51,953 bases of DNA from Dolichospermum planctonicum. Its GTDB lineage: Bacteria > Cyanobacteriota > Cyanobacteriia > Cyanobacteriales > Nostocaceae. The DNA is taken from contig NZ_BJCF01000033.1 of the NCBI RefSeq assembly GCF_005402965.1, positions 1-51,953 of the forward strand. Direction: 5' to 3'. Within the stretch, counting starts at the first letter, position 1. The number at the start of each line of letters is the position of its first letter. Positions 44,768 through 51,953 of this stretch are shown here, piece after piece. A program made the position numbers and the translations under genes. Under the pieces are notes generated by a model. That model ran no database searches. It was given only the letters and a program-made list of their open reading frames with translations, and was not told where the DNA came from.

Positions 44768-47700
44768 ATGAGCAATACTTTGTATAACTTCAGACTGTTA
44801 GGCGATCAATTTGAGCCAAATAATACTCAAAGCGCCGCTGCTTCACTAGGGTCTGTAAGTCAATCTTGGAGTAATCTCACCATTGACAACCTGTACAGCG
44901 ATGAAGATTGGTTCAAGATTACCTTGCTAGACACCGGAACAAGCAGCAACTACGTCAAAATTAACTTTCTTAGCAGTTCAGGAGACATAGACCTAGTACT
45001 CTATCAAGCAGATGGAACTTACATTACCAGCTCAGCAGGTACAGGTGATGAAGAGTTAATTTCCTTAGAAGAACTGGCTGCGGGTGACTACTTCGTTCAG
45101 GTTTATGGTTTTTATGGCGCGACCAATACCTATAGTTTACAAACGAGTCTACCAACAACAACAATTACAGGCGATGAATTTGAGCCAAATAACACTCAAA
45201 GCGCCGCTGCTTCACTAGGGTCTGTAAGTCAATCTTGGAGTAATCTCACCATTGACAGTAGTAGCGATGAAGATTGGTTTAAGATTACCTTGCTAGACAC
45301 CGGAACAAGCAGCAACTACGTCAAAATTAACTTTCCTGGCAGTTCAGGAGACATAGACCTAAAACTCTATCAAGCAGATGGAACTTACATTACCGGCTCA
45401 ACAGGTACAGGTGATGAAGAGTTAATTTCCTTAGAAGAACTGGCTGCGGGTGACTACTTCGTTCAGGTTTATGGTTTTTATGGCGCGACCAATACCTATA
45501 GTTTACAAACCAGTCTACCAACAACAACAATTACAGGGGATGAATTTGAGCCAAATAACACTCAACTAACCGCTAAAGACTTTGGTTTAATTAGCGGTAT
45601 TCGTGAGTGGGAAAACCTCTCAATAACTTCTGGTGATCAAGATTGGTTTAAATTCCGGCTAGGGACTACAGGTAGTGAGGGAAATTTCCTCAAGATAGCT
45701 TTTACTCATAGCCTTGGTGATGTAGATGTCAAACTCTATAATGCCAGCAACGTTGAGGTAGCTAGTTCAACCGGGGTTGGAGATGAGGAAGAAATTAGTT
45801 TACAGGGACTTGCTGCTGGTGACTACTTTGTTCAGGTCTATGGTTACAATAGTGCAACTAATCCCAACTATTCCTTAACTATCAATGCTCCTGGTGGGGA
45901 TGCTTACGAAGTAAATAATACCAATACTACGGCGACTAATTTAGGACAAATCACCGGGTTAAGGGTAATTGACAATCTTTCTCTTCATACTTCTAGTGAT
46001 CAAGATTGGTTTCAATTCACTATAGCTAATGCGGGAACGGAAAGTGATTATGTGCGGATTGAGTTTACTCATTCTCTAGGGGATGTAGACTTCAAACTTT
46101 ATGACCTCAATGGCATTGAAGTCGGTAGTTCCACAGGCATTGATGATGCTGAAGAAATCAGTCTCGATGGTTTGGCTGCTGGTACTTACAGGGTTAAAAT
46201 CTATGGTTACAATGGTGCCGTTAATCCAGATTATACCTTAACTATCAATGCTCCTCCTGCCACAATTGTTGATACTTTTGAGCCAAATAATACCCGTGCA
46301 ACCGCCACGAACTTGAATGCATTATTACAGGCTGGAGAACAGATATTAGCATTAGATAATCCCGCTCGTCCTTTATCTATTTATACAACTGGAGATGAGG
46401 ACTGGTATAAGTTCACCATTGCTGGTGCAGGAGATTATACTCACTATGCCAAAATTGAGTTTGAGCATGATCAGGGTGATATAGATTTTGAACTATATGA
46501 CGCTACGGGAACTCAACTAGACTACTCTAATTGTGTCACCAACAGCGAGGAAATTAGTCTTGATGGTTTGGTGGCTGGGGACTATTATCTGCGAGTTTTT
46601 GGCTATAATAATGCTACAAACCCGGAATACTCTCTTTTTGTTAACGCACCTTGGACTGCGTTAAACCCCTCTGGAGACAGTGCAGAATCTAATAATACCC
46701 AAGCAGAAGCAACGGATTTAGGAACTCTAACGAGCGCCTTTAATCGTGGTAATCTCTCAATTCATACTAGTAGTGATGTTGACTGGTTTAAATTTACTTT
46801 AGCAACCGCAGGTAATGAAACCAATTCTGTGGGCATTGACTTCACCCATATTCAAGGGGATTTGGATATTGGACTGTATGATAGTAATGGTAATTTCCTC
46901 AATAATTCTACGGGGGTAGATAATCAAGAAACGATTTCCCTAGAGGGACTAACTGCTGGCAGTTATTATCTGCAAGTCTATGGTTATAACGGTGCTGTTA
47001 ATCCTGATTATAGTCTATTTATTAACCCACCTCAAGGGGTAACGGGAGATTGGGCAGAAACGAATAATACCGCTGCAACCGCCAAAGATTTGCGAACTAT
47101 TAACGGTTGGTGGGATTCTGCTACTGTTAATTCCCAACCCCTATCAATTACCACAGGTGATCAGGATTGGTTCAAGTTTACGATTACCCGTGCTGGTACG
47201 GCAGAAAATAATGTGGGAATTATTTTTAGTCATGACTTGGGGGATCTTGACTTGGAGTTATATAACGCAACGGGAACAACCCGGTTGCGTAATTCTAACT
47301 CAGTTGACGATTATGAGTTGTTTGACCTCAACGGTTTAGCGGTGGGGACATATTTGCTCAAGGTATTTGGCTACAATGGTGCGACTAACCCAGCATACGA
47401 TTTAATCATCAATGCACCTGATAGTAATGAACCAGCGGGTGATGCAGCAGAAGCTAATAATACTCAAGCCACCGCTTATGATTTACGGGAAATACAGGGA
47501 CAATTCATTGCTGAAAATTACTCAATTCATGTAGCCGGAGATCAGGACTGGTTTAAGTTCACTACTGTTGGTCAAGGTAAGGCTGGGGATGCAGTTACGG
47601 TTGAATTTGACAATAGTTTGGGTGATTTAAGTTTGTTGGTTATTGGTGCTAATGGTCAACAATATACATCAAACTCTAATGCCAACCGTGAGCAAGTTTC

Positions 47701-50700
47701 TTTAGAAAACCTGGCCCAGGGAACTTACTATGTCAGGGTATTTGGGGCAACTAGCGCGACTGTTAATCCCAGTTATCGCTTGGTTATTGATGCTCCAGAA
47801 ACCGCTGTTGCGGATGTTATTGATGCCAGCACACCCAATAATACCCAGGTGACTGCATACAATTTAAGGACTATTGATGGTATAGTTACTCAAGAGGATC
47901 TATCCATTCATACTAGTACAGATGTAGATTGGTTTAAGTTCAATTTAACAACTGCTCCTGTACTGGGTCAATCGGTACGGATTAATTTTGAAAATGCTGT
48001 AGGTAATCTGGCTTTACAGTTAATCGGTGCTGATGGTCAGACTTATAATGCTAACACGAGTAGTAATTTTGAAGAAATTTCTTTAGCGGGTAAGGGAATA
48101 GGAACTTATTACGTTAGGGTGTCGGGAGTTGGTGGAGCAACTAATCCTAATTACAGTTTAGTGATTGATGGTCCTGCTGCTTTACGACCAGATGCTTTAG
48201 AGCCTAATGATTCTCCAGCAGTAGCATACAATTTGCGGAATAGGGCAAGGAGAAATGCTGGTAATGACGGCGCTGTTGGTTCTAATGCGGCGAATAATAA
48301 TGTTTACACAGGTCGTGACAATCCCTATAGCAATGGTTATAATCCCGCTGCTGGAAGTAGTCCTCCTGTTCGGACTGTAACTAACCGGATTGATAACCCA
48401 CTGGAAAATCTGTCTATTCACACTTCTACTGATACGGACTGGTTTAAGTTTGAACTTAGCGGTAGTGGAGAAGAGGGTCAAGTTGCTATTAGCTTTGATA
48501 ACAATTTGGGGGATTTACAATTAGAACTGTTTGAGGCTTTTGCAACTAATACCCCTGCTAGTCAATATCAAAGCTATTTGGTGGATAGTTCTAATAATAG
48601 TGGTGATAATGAGCAAGTTAGTTTAGCTGGTTTAACGGCGGGTAGTTATTATGTTCGCGTTAGTGGAGTTAATGGCGCGACTAATCCCCTTTATGCGATC
48701 GCACTGAATACTGGTACAATTAATCAAGGGGACTTTGCAGAAGCGAATAACACCATTAGCACAGCTTACGATTTACGAACTGTGGATGGTACTCGTACTC
48801 TCAATAACCTGTCTATCCATACGGACACAGATCAGGATTGGTTTAAGTTTACAACATTACGGCCAGGACAAGCAGCTAATAAGGTTCGCATTGATTTTAG
48901 CCACGACCAGGGTGATATAGACCTGGTTCTGTATAATCAAAGCGGTCAAGAAATTGGTAAGTCTGATAGTACGGAAGACTTTGAAGAGATTAGTCTCAAT
49001 GGTTTGGCTGCTGGAACTTACACGGTTAAGGTTTATGGTTACGATGGTGCGCTCAACCCCCAATATAATCTTTCTGTAATTGCCCCAGACACTTCTGTTG
49101 CTGCTGATGACTTTGAACCCAATAATAGTTTTGCTACGGCAACTAATTTAAACTTGGTAGATGGGGTGACTAATATTGCTGCTACTATCCATAGCAGTGA
49201 TGTGGATTATTTCAAGTTTACGACAACGGCAACAGGCACAAATTCTAATTCCATTAGTCTGCAATTTGAGAATAGTCTTGGTGATTTACAGCTAAAACTG
49301 TATCGAGAACAAAGCGGTAGTCAAGTCTTGGTTAGCAGTTCTGTAGGGACTACTAATAATGAAAGCCTTTCTTTGAATGGATTAGCTGCGGGTACTTACT
49401 ATGCCCATGTCTATGGTAATGGTACTGCTACTAATTCCTATCAACTGAATATTGATGCCCCAACTCAAGGCAGCCAACCCAATAACCGCAATGATTGGAC
49501 GGTAATGGCCTATATAACGGCAAGTGATCTAGACCCCTATGCCTTTAAAGATATTAACGAAATGGAGGTGGCTGCTTCTCGTTTACCTAGTACCGTTAAT
49601 TTTGCGGCTCTTTGGGATCAAAGTTCTCAAGAGACAATTTATGCCACTGGTGGAAGTGCGGCCTGGGGTGATACGGGTCGGGCGATTATTCGACCGGATA
49701 CTAACACAAATACGGTTGTTACTCCTTTTGAGCGCATTGGTGAACAAAATACGGGTAATCCAAACACTTTAGTCAATTTTGTACAATGGGCAACAACTAA
49801 TGCTCCTGCTAATAATTACGCTTTGGTGATGTGGGACCATGGTGGTGGGTTCTATGGTTTTAACTATGATGACTCTGATGGTACGACTAGTGATAACCTG
49901 ACTACTAATGAGTTAGCTACAGCTTTGAATACTCTCAAGTCAGCGGGTATTAATATTAGTGTGCTGGCTTTTGATGCTTGTTTGATGGCGATGGCGGAAG
50001 TTGGCTTCGCTTTGAAGGATTACGCTAGGGTGTTTGTTGCTTCTGAGGAAGTTGTGGGTGGAGATGGCTATGATTACACTACTGCCTTTAATACTTTATT
50101 GACTAATCCTGGTCAAGTCACTGCTCAATCTCTGGCTTCGGGCTTGGTTACAAGTTTTCAAAATCAATATCAGGGAAGTGGAAATGGATGGGATACGCTT
50201 TCGGCTACTGATACAACTCAATTTAATGCTTTCACAACGGCTTTAAGGGGTTTTACAACCAGTGTCAGCACTAGTGCCACGGCTAGTGATTGGACTAAGT
50301 TGCAAGCAGCCCGTGATTCTGCTACGGGGTTTAGTTACCAAGAGTTCCGGGACTTGGGGCAGTATATGGGAGCGATCGCTAATAATAGTGGTATTACCCA
50401 AGTTATTCGCACTAATGCCCAATTGGTAATTACTGCTTTGAATAATTTAGTGATTGCGGATACAACTGATGAGTTCAATACTCAAGGACTGTCAATTTAT
50501 CTTCCTGCACCAGGCTCAAGTCTGGACGGTAGTTATCTAAATGGTTATCAGTCTTTCTTTACGGCTACTGGTTGGAAAGATTATCTCCAAAGTTTTACTA
50601 CTCGGTCTGCTGGACGGAGTGGTTCTACTCCAGATTGGTCTTTAGATTGGTCGGAGTCGAATGATTTAGCGGCTACTGCTTATAATTTACGGACTTTGAT

Positions 50701-51953
50701 TGGTGATGGTCATACTTTTAATCGCTTGAATATTCATCAAGCTGGTGATCAGGACTGGTTCCGTTTTACTATTAACCAAACTGGAGCAACTGGCGATCGC
50801 GTTAAGGTCAACTATAGTCCAATCAATGGACAAAGTCTATCTCTGTCACTCCGTTACACTAATGCTAATGGTCAACAACAGCAACTTACCTCTAATACTG
50901 GTTCGGGACAAGAAATTGTCTCTTTAACAGGGTTGGCTGCGGGAGAATATTTAATTAAGGTGACGGGGAATGGTACAACGGTTGTCCCTGATTACTCTTT
51001 GAGTATAGACGCACCGGGAACAGTTACTAATGGCAATGACTGGGTGGGGGCTAATAATCGCTCTGGTAAGTCGGAAGATTTGGGGGTGATTTTAAGTGAT
51101 TTACGGGTCCCTGGACTGAGGATTGATGCCACAAACCCAGATTTCTTTAATTTTGCTAGTGCCAGAAGTCTCACTGCAAAACCTGGACAAGTTATTGTTA
51201 GCATTGCTGGTAGTTCAACTGTGAGTGCAGAACTTTTCCGGGTGGGAAATTCAACAGCGATCGCTTCTCAAACTGGTACGGGTGAACTAAAAATCCAGTA
51301 TTCTGCGGAAGATGGGCAAAACTATCAGTTAAAAATCAGTCAACCAAGTGGTCAAGCAGCAGTTGGTTATTCGTTGTTCTTTGACCCATCTCTTGAGGGT
51401 ACTGCCGGAAATGACACTTTATCCGGTGCTGCTGGGAATGATCTTCTGTATGGATATGCTGGAAATGATCAGATCTTCGGCTTGGCAGGTAATGATACTC
51501 TTGATGGTGGTGAAGGTAATGATACCCTTGACGGTGGTGCAGGTACAGATACCTTAATTGGTGGTTTAGGGGATGATATTTACATTGTAGATAGCACCAC
51601 TGACACCATTACTGAACTTACCAACGCAGGTATAGATACCGTTCAATCTAGTGTTACTTACACTGTTTTGCCTGCTAACGTGGAAAACCTGACTTTAACA
51701 GGAACAGCAGCCATTAACGGTACTGGTAACACTGCTAATAACACCATCACTGGTAACGGTGCTAATAACACCCTTGACGGTGGTGCAGGTACAGATACCT
51801 TAATTGGTGGTTTAGGCAACGATATCTACATTGTAGATAGCACCACTGACACCATTACTGAACTTACCAACGCAGGTATAGATACCGTTCAATCTAGTGT
51901 TACTTACACTGTTTTGCCTGCTAACGTGGAAAACCTGACTTTAACAGGAACAG
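44768..51953 (+). CDS. Giant PPC-repeat / clostripain-like C11 protease / RTX protein, 3' end outside window
   Basis: An open frame of at least 2395 codons that runs off the window. About twelve bacterial pre-peptidase C-terminal (PPC) repeats of 120-165 residues come first, each marked by DQDWFKF-like and [14 protein letters not shown]-like motifs. Next is a C11 domain (about residues 1575-1960) with His in WDHGGG (near 1691) and Cys in [11 protein letters not shown] (near 1738). Two more PPC-like units follow, then from about residue 2211 RTX nonapeptides ([18 protein letters not shown]). There is no N-terminal signal peptide, and RTX repeats suggest type I secretion with calcium-dependent folding. 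No secretion genes are visible. The first two PPC units are nearly identical in DNA. Confidence 0.93.
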   Translation, partial: MSNTLYNFRLLGDQFEPNNTQSAAASLGSVSQSWSNLTIDNLYSDEDWFKITLLDTGTSSNYVKINFLSSSGDIDLVLYQADGTYITSSAGTGDEELISLEELAAGDYFVQVYGFYGATNTYSLQTSLPTTTITGDEFEPNNTQSAAASLGSVSQSWSNLTIDSSSDEDWFKITLLDTGTSSNYVKINFPGSSGDIDLKLYQADGTYITGSTGTGDEELISLEELAAGDYFVQVYGFYGATNTYSLQTSLPTTTITGDEFEPNNTQLTAKDFGLISGIREWENLSITSGDQDWFKFRLGTTGSEGNFLKIAFTHSLGDVDVKLYNASNVEVASSTGVGDEEEISLQGLAAGDYFVQVYGYNSATNPNYSLTINAPGGDAYEVNNTNTTATNLGQITGLRVIDNLSLHTSSDQDWFQFTIANAGTESDYVRIEFTHSLGDVDFKLYDLNGIEVGSSTGIDDAEEISLDGLAAGTYRVKIYGYNGAVNPDYTLTINAPPATIVDTFEPNNTRATATNLNALLQAGEQILALDNPARPLSIYTTGDEDWYKFTIAGAGDYTHYAKIEFEHDQGDIDFELYDATGTQLDYSNCVTNSEEISLDGLVAGDYYLRVFGYNNATNPEYSLFVNAPWTALNPSGDSAESNNTQAEATDLGTLTSAFNRGNLSIHTSSDVDWFKFTLATAGNETNSVGIDFTHIQGDLDIGLYDSNGNFLNNSTGVDNQETISLEGLTAGSYYLQVYGYNGAVNPDYSLFINPPQGVTGDWAETNNTAATAKDLRTINGWWDSATVNSQPLSITTGDQDWFKFTITRAGTAENNVGIIFSHDLGDLDLELYNATGTTRLRNSNSVDDYELFDLNGLAVGTYLLKVFGYNGATNPAYDLIINAPDSNEPAGDAAEANNTQATAYDLREIQGQFIAENYSIHVAGDQDWFKFTTVGQGKAGDAVTVEFDNSLGDLSLLVIGANGQQYTSNSNANREQVSLENLAQGTYYVRVFGATSATVNPSYRLVIDAPETAVADVIDASTPNNTQVTAYNLRTIDGIVTQEDLSIHTSTDVDWFKFNLTTAPVLGQSVRINFENAVGNLALQLIGADGQTYNANTSSNFEEISLAGKGIGTYYVRVSGVGGATNPNYSLVIDGPAALRPDALEPNDSPAVAYNLRNRARRNAGNDGAVGSNAANNNVYTGRDNPYSNGYNPAAGSSPPVRTVTNRIDNPLENLSIHTSTDTDWFKFELSGSGEEGQVAISFDNNLGDLQLELFEAFATNTPASQYQSYLVDSSNNSGDNEQVSLAGLTAGSYYVRVSGVNGATNPLYAIALNTGTINQGDFAEANNTISTAYDLRTVDGTRTLNNLSIHTDTDQDWFKFTTLRPGQAANKVRIDFSHDQGDIDLVLYNQSGQEIGKSDSTEDFEEISLNGLAAGTYTVKVYGYDGALNPQYNLSVIAPDTSVAADDFEPNNSFATATNLNLVDGVTNIAATIHSSDVDYFKFTTTATGTNSNSISLQFENSLGDLQLKLYREQSGSQVLVSSSVGTTNNESLSLNGLAAGTYYAHVYGNGTATNSYQLNIDAPTQGSQPNNRNDWTVMAYITASDLDPYAFKDINEMEVAASRLPSTVNFAALWDQSSQETIYATGGSAAWGDTGRAIIRPDTNTNTVVTPFERIGEQNTGNPNTLVNFVQWATTNAPANNYALVMWDHGGGFYGFNYDDSDGTTSDNLTTNELATALNTLKSAGINISVLAFDACLMAMAEVGFALKDYARVFVASEEVVGGDGYDYTTAFNTLLTNPGQVTAQSLASGLVTSFQNQYQGSGNGWDTLSATDTTQFNAFTTALRGFTTSVSTSATASDWTKLQAARDSATGFSYQEFRDLGQYMGAIANNSGITQVIRTNAQLVITALNNLVIADTTDEFNTQGLSIYLPAPGSSLDGSYLNGYQSFFTATGWKDYLQSFTTRSAGRSGSTPDWSLDWSESNDLAATAYNLRTLIGDGHTFNRLNIHQAGDQDWFRFTINQTGATGDRVKVNYSPINGQSLSLSLRYTNANGQQQQLTSNTGSGQEIVSLTGLAAGEYLIKVTGNGTTVVPDYSLSIDAPGTVTNGNDWVGANNRSGKSEDLGVILSDLRVPGLRIDATNPDFFNFASARSLTAKPGQVIVSIAGSSTVSAELFRVGNSTAIASQTGTGELKIQYSAEDGQNYQLKISQPSGQAAVGYSLFFDPSLEGTAGNDTLSGAAGNDLLYGYAGNDQIFGLAGNDTLDGGEGNDTLDGGAGTDTLIGGLGDDIYIVDSTTDTITELTNAGIDTVQSSVTYTVLPANVENLTLTGTAAINGTGNTANNTITGNGANNTLDGGAGTDTLIGGLGNDIYIVDSTTDTITELTNAGIDTVQSSVTYTVLPANVENLTLTGT
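44801..45535 (+). repeat. Two nearly identical PPC-domain repeats in DNA
   Basis: Units of 369 bases (44801-45169) and 366 bases (45170-45535) differ at only a few positions, including AACCTGTACAGC against AGTAGTAGC. The next unit, from 45536, shares only its first bases and is otherwise diverged. Confidence 0.9.
51524..51953 (+). repeat. 246-base tandem repeat in the RTX region
   Basis: The unit 51524-51769 encodes 82 residues with [16 protein letters not shown] and the linker [21 protein letters not shown] second copy begins at 51770 and is almost identical up to the window end (184 of 246 bases), where it is cut. Confidence 0.95.

Noticed and set aside
44801-49450. Frameshift or stop in the giant gene
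   Set aside because: Frame was checked at many domain motifs (for example 46391, 47156, 47537, 48161, 49499, 51398) and stays the same from ATG 44768.
47157-51557. Several short plus- and minus-strand frames within the giant gene
   Set aside because: They lie in other frames of an uninterrupted coding sequence with clear domain content.

Overview
The window comes from a filamentous, probably heterocyst-forming cyanobacterium (order Nostocales). The evidence is psbX, ycf66, a cyAbrB regulator, a long cyanobacterial RNase E with an arginine-rich tail, many GCGATCGC (HIP1) octamers, and heptamer STRR-type tandem repeats and small MITEs between genes. The DNA is AT-rich. The genus cannot be fixed from this alone; bloom-forming Anabaena/Dolichospermum/Aphanizomenon relatives fit the style.

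Layout. 1-668: the 3' part of an IS200/IS605-family tnpB with its right end. 1.1-3.2 kb: a small conserved protein, clpS, a CPBP membrane protease and a DUF4079 membrane protein. 3.3-6.4 kb (minus strand): the fatty acid/phospholipid initiation operon plsX-fabH-fabD. 6.9-10.7 kb: a MATE transporter, leucyl aminopeptidase, a DHNA-CoA thioesterase-like hotdog protein and a small membrane protein. 10.7-12.0 kb: a gene-poor region with a tnpB relic and the likely long leader of rne. 12-16.5 kb: rne-rnhB, a DUF1997 protein and pheA. 16.5-22.5 kb (minus strand): a type IV pilus/hormogonium-type chemotaxis operon (response regulator, CheW, MCP, CheA). Its CheA has lost the C-terminal receiver domain, which is replaced by a decayed tnpB fragment. 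22.7-26.4 kb: a second CPBP protease, cyAbrB and sdhB. 26.5-29.6 kb: two TolB-like lipoproteins, ycf66, psbX and a YggT protein. 29.6-32.7 kb: STRR repeats, a solo IS end, a MITE, accC, tRNA-Leu(GAG) with terminator and a chorismate lyase. 32.7-34.3 kb: a decaying region with a truncated PIN toxin, its antitoxin and a frameshifted COP23-like pseudogene. 34.3-43.7 kb: ccsB, a fatty acid hydroxylase, a Ski2-like helicase, a Dus enzyme, a TPR protein and a class A beta-lactamase-fold protein. 44.3-51.95 kb: a cysteine-rich 61-residue peptide gene, then a giant open-ended gene for a secreted-type protein made of PPC repeats, a clostripain-like (C11) protease domain and RTX calcium-binding repeats. 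It runs off the window.

How the parts work together. Most genes are chromosomal housekeeping: lipid synthesis (plsX, fabH, fabD, accC), RNA processing (rne, rnhB, dus, helicase), photosynthetic membrane biogenesis (psbX, ycf66, ccsB, chorismate lyase for plastoquinone, the phylloquinone thioesterase) and motility signalling. The unusual part is the history of erosion at intergenic junctions: an IS200/IS605 relative has left at least four marks, one of which rewired the CheA protein, and convergent gene ends have lost parts of neighbouring genes. The most unusual functional locus is the cysteine-rich peptide plus giant C11 protease at the right end, which I do not recognise as a described system.
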